This document shows positions 21,539 through 34,772 of a DNA stretch of 64,000 nucleotides, in pieces (within the stretch, counting starts at the first letter, position 1; every line of letters starts with the position of its first letter). Position numbers and translations under genes: made by a program. This DNA comes from Tubiluchus corallicola. Its lineage: Eukaryota > Priapulida > Priapulimorpha > Priapulimorphida > Tubiluchidae. Under the pieces are notes generated by a model. It was not told the DNA's origin. It saw nothing but the letters and a program-made list of their open reading frames with translations, and ran no database searches. Location: the NCBI GenBank assembly GCA_030141605.1, contig JAQGDQ010001069.1:1-64000 (forward strand). Direction: 5' to 3'.

Positions 21539-24500
21539 ATGAAACGTTCTGCGGGCAATGACTCACCCAACACCGGGAAAACCCAAAAAGTAGAAAACAC
21601 AGACAGGGTATGTGTTCTTTCATTACAATTACTGATTTTATCATGCTGTTGTTGTTAGTGTTTTTTGGTGCTGGTGTGAGCGATACTGTGATAGCAGTGA
21701 TTACCTCTGCAGCTGCTGTTGCTGTTATGTTTATTTATTTTTACATTACGTGTACAGTTACGTAAATGGAAGTAAAACTATAAAATAATAATATAAAAAT
21801 AAAAGCTATCCTAATTAATATTACATAAAACCATGATTGCAAAGTTTGACTAGAGTTAAGAAGAAAATGAAATACATTGCAGCTAACGACAATTTATAAG
21901 TAGTTCCTTGAGTTTCATTTTAAATGTTTCATATTTTGTGATTTTACTTAATTCAGTTTTGATTGGATACTAGTTGTAATGCTTGCTTGTCCTGACTGCA
22001 AACTGTCTTGTACCAGAATTAGATTTTGCAGTAGAAATAAAAAATAAATTTGACTGTCTAGTGGTCTAAGCGATCATATTACAATTAACGTCAAACATAT
22101 TGGTCTATCGCTCTGCCGCCGCTGCAACGTAAGCACGCTCAGCAGCATTCAAGACAACAGTTCACGCAGGACAACAACTGTCTAAGCTAAACTAAACTAA
22201 ACAACATGGCAGTCACAACTAATGTCTAATCAACAGATAAACTGATTGCTCTTTTTCATAAACACACATTTTCAGAGCAGTAGCTACTTTAACACGAAAT
22301 TAACACTTCAAGTAGCCAAAAAGACTTTTCAATTTAAACAGAATGTGGAGACGAAGTTTTAAATCACTACAAAATACAGAGACATAAATATAATAAAGAA
22401 ACTAAGCCAGTTAGCCTTGCCTTACAATAAATGAGCAACAAAAATATTAAGCCTCTCTTGCCTTTAACATGCGAACATCAAGCCTGCGATGTATTTTTCT
22501 ATATTAATTGATCATGTGCTCGCCTGCAAGATTTATTAAGGTTTTGTATTTTCCTGTTTGTCAGGCTATGGAAATGGAATAAATTTGACTGTTCCATTCC
22601 ATAGACGACCCTTGTATTGAATGCCCGAGTCACATAAGTCCCAATGGCACTTTTTAACCTTGATTATAATCAGAAAAATGCATAAAATTAGCTAATATTA
22701 CATTGATGTATAAGTTTTGACCACATTTGAATTAATTTTGACTGTGAAGATCTCATTGAGGTTTATAAAAACTGGCCAGAAAAGAAAACATTTTGTTTTG
22801 TCTTTATTTAAAGTTAATTAAATAATTGCTTTATCTAACTTGCAAAGCTTTAAACTAAACTAAACTGCGTATCATCTTGATTGCAAAATGGTTTAATCAG
22901 CAACTCATAGATGTAAGCGTTGTGCATTTCTTCCTATAAACGAAACTAGACTATATATATTTCCATTAATTCACTTGCAATTTCAATTGACAATGATAAG
23001 ATCTAGAACAAGGCCAATATTGCTTCCCGCTAACTAACGAAAAGTTGAGCATTTTTCATAACAGTGTTAGACGGTGCTGTAGCTAAATGTGCCGAACGTA
23101 CCTGCTGCAGGGGTGTGTGAAATAGCTTGCATGCTAATTGGGCAGTCAACCAAAATCATTGACATTATGTTAGACATCAATTGAAATTTAGCTGATTATA
23201 GTTGTAAGTTGATTGTTCAGTTGTGACTAATATTTTGTGGAGCAAGCAAACATCAGAAAATATAGCTAATTCTCTAACTTCTAAAAGTTTCAAATTTATA
23301 GTGACGTCAGATATGTGGTCATATTTTCACCGGTACAACATGACCCTAGCTGCAAAATTTATAATCTTTTGAACTTTGTTTAAGTGAATATCTGCAGCTT
23401 TACTATATACAGCAAACAGTAGAACATATGTGGGAAAACAAATCTGTCATATCATTTGGACTAGGAAAAATTATGACTTTACATTAAAGCGACCAAATCC
23501 ACCTGTCAGTATCTAAAAAGTGATGGGTGATATTTAGGTGGCACAAATAATCATTATAGCAGTGAGTCGACAAATTGAATAGTTTGACATGTGCAGAGAA
23601 AGTTACAACATGTTACAGATTAAATATAAGGTCACAAACACCAACTTAAAAAGTAAAAATATACCGTATATCAACTTCTAAGTAACTTATATCATTACAA
23701 GATGAATTAACAGAATTTAAATAATCCCAGCTCTTTTTTGGTATGATTGGCAATACTTTTAAGTGGTGCTTGATTTCTTTCTGTGCAAGTAACATTGTTT
23801 CTTGATATCGTTTAATTATTTTATAGGGATGTCTGCATACAAAAATTTCTGATGTGCCATTTCTTAGCGATGTTGTGCTGACTATAATACCTGCCGGAAT
23901 CGGGAAGGCTCGGACAGACGTGTTCTGTCGACAGACTGAGAGATTTGGTGGGAAGTATCATGTTGGCACAATCGTTCCCGAAACACAGTATGTTGTTGTC
24001 GATGAGACGATGGATTTTGATCGACTATGTAGGATTTTACAGGTAAAACTGTAGATTGTAACTTCAGCTTCTGTTAAAAGGTCCTTCACGATTATAAACT
24101 TCGGTGTGAGTCGTGTTTCTGAGTGATGATACTGTGGTTGCCGAAGTTAAGAGCTTGGTTAGTGAATGGATAAATGATTGTCGAGTTTAATACAAGCCCT
24201 GGGCTATTTTGTTTGCTGTTCTGGTAATGGCTGTGTAACTTGTAGAGGAAGAACTTGTGAATATTCACTCTGAATGTGGCTGACATCTCCGTGGTTCAGT
24301 ATCTTGGCTTAGGGCATAAAATTTGATAAGCTGGGTGCCAGTCTCACTGCAACTATCCACCTTGAGCTGTCGTTCGTTGTCGTCAAACACTGGTTCCAGA
24401 TTCTTGCAGTTGGTCGAATTGTAGATAAATCATCTTGTTCAACCATTTGTGGATGTGAATTGCATGTGTAAAATTTTACAGGAATGATAATAAAACATAT

Positions 24501-27500
24501 TTCACATCATCTAGCAAAGCTGATAGTCCGTTTGACATAACAGCTTTAAAATGGCAGTAGAACTTTGTTAGAATTCAGAAAAGAGAATTTACATGTTACA
24601 ATGCCATTGGACTTGTTACTGTGTTTTACAAGTTTATATTAAACTGGATGAAATTACTTTTGTCATGCTACTGTGAAAACTCACAGTCAAAAATTGATTT
24701 TTACGGGTTTGTGTATATGGCAGAAAGTGACAGCTTCGGGCTGCCATCACTGGAGTGCAACACAAGCTTTTTCCTAGCCTAGGCACCTTACAGTTTCTGT
24801 CCTCTTTGTTTCAGCCATTGGATGTCCTGGAAATATATTTTTGCTTTGCACGGCTGTTTTTCTTCCTTGTTTTGATCATTTTCTTTGAGTTATTAAGAGG
24901 TTGTAACTAAAGGTAGGCAGTTGCTGTGGGAGACGTATTCCGTTCAAGAAGGGATGTGTGAAGAAAATGCCCATTTGTTTTGGTGCTAGTCTAAGGATAT
25001 ACACTGTATATCAGGTTTAAAATTTGTTCTTTCCAGTAATGATAGCTCAAAGGATTTATTTTGAATAGTAACTTTTAAACTTTTTTGAAAAAATGAGGTA
25101 CTATCTAGGTTATTAGATAGTATAATATGGTGTAATGTAGTGTAATATATTTTTATATATTCTATATTCTATGTATATATATATATATGTTCTATATATT
25201 TAAAGGTAGCCAAAAATGATGAGTTGCCGAGAAAAGTTAAAATTGTCAACACAAGATGGCTTAGTGCTTGCCTTAAAGAACGAAAATTAGTGGAGTGTCA
25301 TGAATTTGAGATTAAAAAGCCTCAAGAAATCCCAGGAACACCAAATTATGCATCGACTAATACATCTGCCGAAGGAATATCATCATCTTTGGCAACGTCC
25401 AATGTAAAAAAGTCGAAGAAGTCTGCCAAGTGCTCACAGTTATCAAACCAAAGTTCTTCGGGTTCAGAGAGGTAAGAAGTTTTTGTAGCCAAATGCGTGG
25501 TTGATGGTTTTCTATTTGTGTTTGTCAACTATCACTATTTCCTTGTTTTATGAAACTATTGCTGCTACTTGGAACTAAATTAAATTGCTTTGTTAAATAA
25601 TTTTTCTCGGAAGTGGTGCTGACAAGCCATTGCCATAGCAGTGTCTACGCTTTTGCTGGATTACTGCTGTGTTTACCTGTCTTGGGAGCATTTCTAATAC
25701 ATTAATTTATGCTCTATATTTTTATTTGTAATCATGACTTTCTATTCATTTTTATGTAAATTTTAACCTATAAATTTTAATTCATAACTATTTTAACTAT
25801 TTTTACTGTAAACCATAACTGTTAATTTTTGTTCAGTATCATATGTAGCCATTTCTTACATTGTAACTGCATAATTATTTTTATTGTGATTGATTGTGTG
25901 ATTTTTTATCTCATTTAAGTTCATTGTAAAAGCACTGAGATCTTCAGATGGTGTGCGTTTTTAAGATTAAGCTATTATTATTATTATTATTATTAATTTT
26001 ATTTGAATCTGGTATTACAGTAAAATGCATGACACTCCTATCAGTTTATGTAATTTTTAATTAATAGAGTTTTTTTATAATTAAGTGAAGAGGCTGCTGA
26101 GACATGCAATAAAGATCGACACAGTGAGCCTGGCGATGGTAACTCTCAAGCCAGACAAAAACCAGTGAGTATATTTTAATTTATTTGATGAAACTGGCAT
26201 GCCATCCATGCATTTGGTAAAATGTCGGGAGTTTTTTTTTGTGAATACTGTAGCCAGCACTTACAACAAGATGTACACTTACTGTGTAAGTTCAGTAACC
26301 AGTTGTTACCATGACCAGTATTTTATATGGTTAGGACGTGTTCACGCAACAGACCAGTAGAAGGCAGTCAATACTACGTAGCATCATTCTTCATGTATAA
26401 CAAGTAAATATTATATGAGAACAAGTTACTGTGCTACTTTCTCATTATAATTTTTTTGCATAGTGACATGAGAAATGCTGTACCTCTCTAGGTATAAACA
26501 TTAACGCTGAAATAATTAAACTGTTATTTTTCATTTGTTTGAGCCGTTCATCTGTTGCATTGTAAAATAAGCTATAGCAAATTCTACTTATTTGGAAATG
26601 TGTTGACAGTAAGATAATTATTTATTCCTGCTATCCCTACATGGGTAGTCCAGCGTTTTGCCATAAATGCAACTTTATTCACTCAACTTTTTTTACAGAA
26701 AGGAATTTGGGTTTGCGCCAGGTCTTCGACTGACCAGTTAGCTGTCAACCACAACCAACGTATTACAGACAAGTTAGAGGTTTGTATAATGAAGTTAGTG
26801 CTACACTGCCAACTGAACCATACAACTGACAGTCAATTCAACCATTCAACTGGTAATCACCTGAACCATACAACTGACAGTCAATTCTACCATACAACTG
26901 GTAATCAACTGAACCATACAACTGACAGTCAATTCTACCATACAACTGGTAATCAACTGAACCATACAACTGGTAATCAACTAACCATAAAACTGGTAAA
27001 CAACTAACCATACAACTGGTAATCAACTAACCACACAACTGACAGTCAGTTCAACCATACAACTGGTAATCAACTAACCACACAACTGACAGTCAATTCT
27101 ACCATACAACTGGAAATCAACTAACCATACAACTGGTAATCAACTAACCATAAAACTGGTAAACAACTAACCATACAACTGGTAATCAACTAACCACACA
27201 ACTGACAGTCAGTTCAACCATACAACTGGTAATCAACTAACCATAAAACTGGTAAATAACTAACCACACAACTGACAGTCAGTTCAACCATACAACTGGT
27301 AATCAACTAACCATACAACTGACAGTCAGTTCAACCATACAACTGGTAATCAACTAACCATACAACTGACAGTCAGTTCAACCATACAACTGGTAATCAA
27401 CTAACCTCACAACTGACAGTCAGTTCAACCATACAACTGGTAATCACCTGAACCATACAACTGACAGTCAGTTCTATCATACAACTTAATGTATATAGTG

Positions 27501-30500
27501 TATGCTTTGTAAAGTGTCAATCTCAATGAAATCTTTCTATTTGAAAACTTGAACATTTGAAAAATGGTATACCTGTCAAGTTGATTGTGAAACTGAAATT
27601 GAACTAACGACACTTAATTATAGTTGAGTAGTTATAGTTATACTGTTTAAAAATTAGATGGAAATTGTTCAATTTCTTGTTGAACACAAATCTTGTCAAA
27701 ATTTTGTTAGCAATTTGAATTGGCTTTGTCACATACCAGTTTGTTATGTTTCAGCACTTATGTATGACTTCAACATAATTACATGTCAGCTTGCTAGTTT
27801 GGCCTAGCATCCTGGTGTCCATTTCGTTTTGACCCTCATTTAACTCCTGACATTGTTTGCATTGTTAGTACACCATGTAAAATTATTTGCAGTCTAACAA
27901 AATGATATTATTATTTATTACAGTCAAACCTCGTTATAATGTCAGGTCTGTGAAACCACTAAATTTGGTGCTATAGCTTGGTTGGCGTTAAGACGAGGTT
28001 CATTAAATATAAAAGCCATTCAGTTGTGTAGCCTCTATTTTGTTTCCTAGTTAATTTTAATACATGGTAAATAGTATAATAATATTATTATTATACATAC
28101 AACAAATGTGTTATGCTGTGTATTTTTGCTGCATTAACAGGTGTAGTTCTACAGAGGTACCTTGCGAAACTTTTATGTAACACAGTACTGAAAAGCAGTC
28201 ATGTGGAAATTAGCCAACTACTGATAAGAGAAATATCCACGCACGTGACCCACGCTCCCAACATAACATTACTGGATAATTAAAACTATAGATTGCTACC
28301 CTACATAACTTGACCTTGAACTTTAACAGCTGGTAAATTCACCTCAGTATAAACGGTACTGAACCTTAGTTTAGTTAGCTACGCAACTCTTGTACTCTTA
28401 AAATACATGCTCCTTGCTCAAAACATTCACTTTCATACAGTCACCTTCTACAAAACATGAATCTAAACCCAGCAAGACCAATATTGTTTTTCTGTTCAGA
28501 TGACATTATTTTAACAAGTGACTTTGTCTTGGCTGGCATTATAACAGGATAGATTTATTATGTAAAACAGACTTTTGGCACAACAGGTACGTTGGCAGAT
28601 GGCACTAGGCGAGGTTGGCGGTATTCCCTATATTTAATGTATTATGGAAATTTGGACAGGGCAAAAGCTGGCATTATGGCGAGGTTGGCGTTATAACGGG
28701 GTGTTGGGGGGGTATAACGAGGTTTGACTATACTGAATTATCGACACTAAACAATGATAATCAGCCGTGAAGCTGTATGCATATATTTCCTAATATTTAT
28801 TGAATTGAAAAAAATCATAGTTTAAGCATAAAAAATAACTTTAATGACGATGATGCCGAGGTAGAGAGAGCATAAGTGCTCAAATATGCAAACTTAATTA
28901 TTACTTGGAAGTTCAAATGTACCTTGTTAATCAAATAAGCAAAAATATTTGTTACGTAGTTAAGTTTTGAAATCCTAGTTGTTGTGTGGGAGCATGGCTT
29001 CTGTGAAACTGCTGAGCCCGTAACTGTCATACTTTTGGTAACCGATGATGTTTTTCTGCAATGAATTTTGTAGAGTATGCAGCATGCATTCTACTAAAAT
29101 TGACATGAAATGTTCAGTTTTTGGAAAGCCATTCACGCAAATAAGTATTTGAATCAGACCCTTCATTGGCAAATAATAAAACTCATCATAATGCAAAATT
29201 CTTACTTTTATGAGGAAAAGTAGTTTTACTATATTGTACATATACTAGTTAGTAAAGTGAATTTATTTTTAGATGTTGGCAAAGACGTATAAAAACACCA
29301 AGGACAGTTGGAGAGCTCTCGCTTACCAAAAAGCCATTACAGCATTGAAGGCCTATAACAAGCCAATAGAAAGCTGGAAAGTATGTGGACATTACTTGAT
29401 TTCATATCTGTAATTTTAGTAATCTGTTGACATTTTAATAAACCTGTGTTAACGCCGTACAACATGGGTGGGAAATGTTTTGATTTAAGACTCTTATTTA
29501 TAGACAAGAAATTAAAAAATCAATTCCTTGTCCTTTAAATTAATATCTAGATGATTGAGGAAGTGAATAATAAGTGAAAAATATGAATGAATTAGTAGAT
29601 TAAATTGACTGAATGTTCAGTAAAGGCAGCCATTTGGTAAATGAATGAAACAAATAAAAGGATATAATCTGAAAGTGCTGTGGATATGCGTCATGAATTT
29701 CCAGCTTGTATTTTATATATCTGCTGCATGTAGGAAGCCCACTCATTGACTGGGGTAGGAAAAAAGATGGCAGACAAAATCTGGGAAATCGTGGAGAGTG
29801 GCAGTCTGCGGAAGCTGGATAATGTCATGAGTGATGAGAGGACAACTATTATAAACTTGTTTAATGATGTATGGGGTGCAGGCCCTTCAACTGCCGAAAA
29901 ATGGGTGGCAATGGTGCGTATTGATAACTCTGACTTTTTTCTTAAGTTTTTTTATTTCGAAATTCAAATATGTAAGTTTTGCATTTGTTTTTTTATGGTT
30001 GTAAACATAAACAGTGCTGTAAGTCCATTTCAACCATAGTGTATATTGTAGAAAATTAGGAAATTTTGTTTATCTTTGCTGTACTTCTAGCATTTGCAAT
30101 TCATTTGCAACAAACTGCAGGTGCTGAATAACAGTATCCTAAGTACCAGGTCTAAATAGTAAAAACAAAAGTGAGACAAATACATCTTGCCTAGATACTT
30201 GTTGTCTCATCAACAGCTTATATTTCTAGTATCATTTTTACAATACCGGGGGCCTCTCTACCACAAGGCAAACATGGCAGTTGCGTAGGGTGCCAAATTC
30301 TGAAAGTAGTTCTTTGATTTTTAAATTTAGCATAAGTAATAACATGGCGTATGTGTAATTACTTAAGTGCCCAACACTTACATTAAATGAAACGAATTAC
30401 TTGCATTATTTTCCTGTCAAAGGGTATGATTCACCGATGCTAGCAAGTGTCTTCCTGCAGCAAAACACTCGACTTTTGCTTTATCTGGTTTCCTTTATGA

Positions 30501-33500
30501 AGTCATTTCACTCTGACACTACTTATGCGTGCTTTTCCCTGCAAATTCTATTGTATGCATAGAGTGGCAGAGCTATGTAAAATGCCTATAGTAAAGATAT
30601 TTCCATTAATAAAAAAATGATCTAATAGCATTTACCTAATTGTGGCTGACAAACCTATAAGAATCAAAGTCTTCAGGAGTTGAATACAGGAAACAAAAGG
30701 TTAAAAAGGTGACAGACATTGAACAGCAAAGACTGTCGCTGGTGAAGTATTTGCAACCAGACCAGTCCAGAGTTATAGTTGTGCAGATGATTAAGGTAGT
30801 GAAATAAATGTATGAAAAAGAGGAGTTAAGGCTTTAAAACTTTCTAATGAAAAGGCTGAGAGAAGATCTAGTCAAGAGCAGCAGAACTTATAGAAATATG
30901 ATTGTTTCTGAAGACTCTGGGACGTATAATGGGTTTTTAAAATCAATTTCAATCAACCAGAAGCTGCAGATAGGTAATAAGCTACACCTAATTAGTGCAC
31001 TATAATACATGTATAAGCCTAATACACAGCTAATCTTTATTATAATATTATACAAGAAAAAAATAATTTTTTGTTTCTTGTGGGATCCCTGGGGTAATGT
31101 TTGACCGTTGCGGAGGAGCTGCTAAAAATGCTTTTGCAAAGGGCATCAGACTAGACTAGCTGGCCCTGTACTATACAAGTTTTAATTTCAGTTCCCAGTC
31201 TGACTTCACATTGACAAAGATTCATTTACTTATAAAATTGCTGGTTCGACAATTGCTATATCAAAGTCACTCTATTCTAACTTCTGAAGCCAATTATTTT
31301 CTCGCTTTTACTTTTTTTAATTTAGCTTATTGACACATTGTGACTGAAACTATATTTTAATAAATTAGATGTCATATAAGAACAAGTTACTAATAAATGT
31401 TGGTATGCTCGTGATCTTTTTGCAAAAATCACAAAACTGACATAAATTGTGACATCACACTTAATGTTGCTATGTAAAGTGCCTCAAATTATTTTGTGGA
31501 TATTGAACTGCAGTGCAATACAGTGCAGTGTTATACACTTTAGTGATAATTTAAGCGTGCCTTCAGTAGCATAGTTGCCACATATGTTAAGAGTATCTAG
31601 ATAACCCACATTTTTTCGGTTTTTAGGGCTGCAAGACTTTGGAAGATGTGCAAAGACTGGCTAGTCCTAATCGTCAGCAGCAGGTCGGATTGAAGCATTT
31701 TCATGACTTTCTTGACAGAATGCCCAGAGTAGAAGCAGCTGAAATTGAGCAAACTGTAAGTTGTTTCATTTCTGTTATATTTTTAACATTTGGTGATATA
31801 TTGTGTGTCATTTTAATTTTACTGAATATTAACTTTTACGTTATGTTACAAATGGGGTACATTTTTCTTGTCAAAAACTTCTATAGTATGACCTCTGAGT
31901 TTGAATAATGGCGACATCTTCTGCGGAAGTGTTGTTTTTGACATTATTGTTTTTACATGTGTATGTACCATTATTTGAAGAAAAATTAAAAAAGATAATT
32001 GCTTCACTTCTAAATAGAAATGTTCTTCTAAAGCTAAACAGAAATAGCTGTACTGTTAGGTACCTGCATTTTCTATCTTTCTAGGTAAGGACCTATGCGA
32101 TTTTTATGCCTACTGAGATGAGCAGATTTCGCTTTTATTGTTATAGTTTGCCAGTGCTTCTTGGTACTGTTGTCATATAACTTATAGTTTAAATGGACGA
32201 AATATTTAGTTGACAAGTATTTTTTGTCTGCTGTGATCAAAATACGATTAAATACTTTATTCTATATACTGTATTATTATATTTATAATTACTTGCTTAG
32301 TATACTTATCACTTAGTTGTTTCGATGCCGGGAGGCGCATAAAGCCGTTACACTCTTCCTCCAAACCGTTTTGCCTATTGCCACTGCTTTCGCCTCTCTC
32401 TGCGTACATTACAATATAAAATTAGCAATGATGCCTATCTTCTTTAACAGGAAGAAAAAATGGAAGGTTTGCACGACTAGTAATTTGAAAGGAATTTAAA
32501 TGTACCATTCTGTAACACTTACAAACAAAACAAAACAATAAAATGCCAAGTTTATTTACAACACTGAGGGTGTGAAAAACACGTGACTATTTTTGCATTG
32601 TGCAGGTGAAAGATGCTGCAGCTGTCATAGAAAAAGGTATCATTGCTCAAGCTTGTGGATCATATCGACGAGGGAAGCTGACATGTGGGGACGTTGATGT
32701 GCTCATTACTCATCCAGATGGGAAATCTCAGCAGAAAATATTTCCAAAAATAATAGATGACCTACACAAAACAGGTGAGGCAAAGGTATTGATAATTGTG
32801 ACTGCTATAAAAGTTTTTCTAGTTTTCTTTTATAGAGGTGTTAATATACATACATCATGCGTTTTCATCAATGAATGCACATTTTTGTGTAGTATAGCTT
32901 GGAAAGTTAAAAGCATTTAATGGTGGTGTTACCTTTCACTTGTAGTTGTCTAAATAGATTTGTTAATAAAGAAAACTCTGTTTTGTAGGCTTTTTGACAG
33001 ATGACCTTGTTACAACCCATGAAGGAAATCAACAAAAGTACTTGGGTGTGTGTAGGCTTCCTGGCGAGCAACGTAAAGTAAGCACGAATAATAGGATTTA
33101 AATTTGTGTTCAGGACACCATTTTTGATTGTTTTTACTTTATCATTCACCAAGTTAACTTAGTTGCTTATTTTCAAACTTTCATTAACAATTTAAGCCAT
33201 TCTCATTAAGTTGGTTTTTCTGTTTTTTTTTGTGTTGGAGGATGCAGGCATTCTGATGTTGACTACTACTAGCAAAACATCTTAATTGCTTTGCACACAA
33301 TATGATACAGCCTGATGATACGCTAACGTAGACGCTCTCATCGGCCTGGGAGGGGAAAACGATGGACCACCAGCTGTGGAGAATAAATAACAACAGGTTG
33401 TGTTCGCTTTTGGGAGTACAAGGAGAACACAACCAGTATATTTATATTCCCTTTTAGTGTCAAGTCCCAATTTTATCCCATACATCATTTGTGTGTAATC

Positions 33501-34772
33501 CCGATTTTATCACATACATCATTTGTGTGTAATATTTGGAGAGAGATGCAAACTGCAAAACATGCAGGTTGCATGTTTGTTGCCTTAGAATTTGATAGTT
33601 TATAACAGATATCACTGTTTTGTACATTTTAGCATCGTCGCCTTGACATCATTGTTGTACCATATGAGGAATACGCCTGTGCTTTGCTGTACTTCACTGG
33701 GTCTGCTCACTTTAACAGATCAATGAGACTGCTGGCAAAAAGGATGGGCATGACGTTATCAGAACATTCACTCAACACTGGTGTGGTCCGGAAAGTAAGA
33801 AAACTGTTGTTTAAAGCATATTGCTTTGCGTTTTGCAGGCACAAAATGTGTGTTTGCCTGTATTTGTATTTGTTTAATGGGATGAGTATTCTCGTCCCAT
33901 TATGATAGTAAATTTTCTGATTAACAAATATCTCCGTGCTATCAACACGTGAATAGGTGTGGTCTATTCCAAATACTTATTACACCTTAAAGTAGCACAG
34001 TTGTTCCAGCAGTTTGCATGCACATGATTGTCTTTTTCATTATTTGGTATAATGTATAGAATGATCAGAATCATGTTCAGAATCATTATTCAAAATGACC
34101 CTTTTCACAGTTTCATTGTGCGCAGGTGCAGTTGCTGCAGGTCAAAGGTTAAGTGCGCCACAGCGTCTTAACAGCAACCATCACATGACGTGTGGGTAAA
34201 GCAAATCAGTTTGCCACATCAGTTCAGTAACGTCAGTTGATTTTCGTGGACTTTACTGAATTACTCATTAATCTGTGAGCAGAGTGATTTACTAGCAGGA
34301 TCTTGCTTGGGAACAAGAAAAAATGAACTAGGTGAGGTTCTAGCTAGCTATTAAAACATGTTAAAACTGCTACTGTTACAATATCTTGCGCTGCGAGGTA
34401 TTGTTAAGTGTACACTAACGCATTGTCTGGTTCACTTAACCTTTGACCTTTTCGAGATCATCAATCACTGGAACTGTGAAAATTCACGCTTTGAATATTT
34501 TCTTTACACTTAAATAATTGAGAAATCCAAATTCTATAGAGAAAATTCTAAAGAGCATTGGTAATCAATTGTTAAGTTGTTGTGCAGAAAAATATCTATT
34601 CTTGCAGGGAAATGAAAAGGTGTATGGTGGACACCCACTAAAAACTCCCACAGAAGAGTCGGTGTTTCACCACCTTGGGCTGGAGTTCAAAGAACCAGAG
34701 GAAAGAGACCATTACGATCTGAAATTCAAATCTTCAAATTTTCATGATTCCGGCAAAGAAGAATCTAGCTAA
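21539..34772 (+). CDS. POLL: DNA polymerase lambda, complete
   Basis: Family X DNA polymerase for gap filling in base excision repair and end joining. Twelve exons: 21539-21607, 23827-24042, 25206-25471, 26086-26164, 26699-26779, 29273-29380, 29734-29913, 31627-31755, 32606-32774, 32989-33077, 33633-33794 and 34608-34772. All introns are GT-AG and phases agree, giving 570 aa (human about 575). An in-frame TAA directly precedes the ATG. A BRCT domain spans about residues 27-125 ([14 protein letters not shown]). A Ser-rich linker follows, then WVCARSS and the 8-kDa domain. Its helix-hairpin-helix [15 protein letters not shown] carries the lyase Lys at about 288. The second hairpin is [11 protein letters not shown]. 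The palm has GSYRRGK and GDVDV (Asp405, Asp407) and RRLDIIVV (Asp467), then [13 protein letters not shown], typical of lambda rather than mu or TdT. The protein runs about 20 residues past the usual ERDW end, where W is replaced by H. Confidence 0.96.
25700..25996 (+). mobile_element. LINE-like 3' tail in POLL intron 3
   Basis: AT-rich sequence ends in GATCTTCAGATGGTGTGCG, TTTTTAAGATTAAGC and then an (ATT)n run at 25972-25994. This resembles the hairpin plus simple-repeat 3' end of CR1/L2-like LINEs on the plus strand. The 5' boundary is a guess. Confidence 0.35.
26806..27488 (+). repeat. Minisatellite, ~22-24-bp units of two types, POLL intron 5
   Basis: Nearly 700 bp of tandem units of two interleaved kinds: ACCATACAACTGACAGTCA with ATTC or GTTC, and ACCATACAACTGGTAATCAA with CTA or CTGA. 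Variants include AAACTGGTAAACAAC. The type order forms higher-order blocks that are themselves repeated, for example around 26990-27070 and 27120-27210. The array starts about 25 bp after exon 5. Thr/His/Asn-rich frames on both strands are by-products. Confidence 0.95.
27921..28730. mobile_element. pogo/Tc1-type non-autonomous element (TA target site)
   Basis: An 810-bp element in POLL intron 5. It begins CAGTCAAACCTCGTTATA after a TA and ends TATAACGAGGTTTGACTA before a TA, so the terminal repeats match over about 17 of 18 bases and the target site is TA. Internal copies of GCGAGGTTGGCG near both ends form subterminal repeats (about 27980, 28608 and 28680). I see no transposase frame. The TIR sequence suits pogo/Tigger-like elements; that assignment is from memory of the family and is inference. 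Confidence 0.75.
30247..31168 (+). mobile_element. hAT element relic in POLL intron 7 (8-bp TSD)
   Basis: Flanked by TACAATAC (30239-30246) and TACTATAC (31169-31176), 7 of 8 matching. The left end has GGGGGCCTCTCTACCACAAG and GGGTGCCAAATTC. The right end reads GCTGGCCCTG, so its complement starts CAGGGCCAGC, a hAT-type terminus. Inside, at about 30672-30790, a plus-strand frame reads [20 protein letters not shown], which resembles the region just after the start of hAT transposases. It is broken by stops further on. Non-autonomous and dead. Confidence 0.6.
33466..33533 (+). repeat. Two-unit 34-bp tandem repeat in POLL intron 10
   Basis: Two adjacent 34-bp units, each CCC(A/G)ATTTTATC, then CATACATCATTTG, then TGTGTAAT, differing at two positions. 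A recent local duplication. Confidence 0.85.
34376..34482 (+). repeat. Dispersed repeat, copy 2
   Basis: In POLL intron 11, matching 557-667 in the same orientation, including TTGTCTGGTTCACTTA and CTGGAACTGTGAAAAT. The related family may extend further to the left here, but copy 1 shows no clear match beyond the start given. Confidence 0.6.

Noticed and set aside
26789-27026. Thr/His/Asn-rich frames on both strands
   Set aside because: By-products of the minisatellite; they do not extend beyond it.
26806-27488. CRISPR-like array
   Set aside because: Units are contiguous tandem repeats with no unique spacers, inside an intron of an animal gene.
33684-33905. Open frame continuing past POLL exon 11
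   Set aside because: The part after 33794 is intron read-through past a clear GTAAGA donor.
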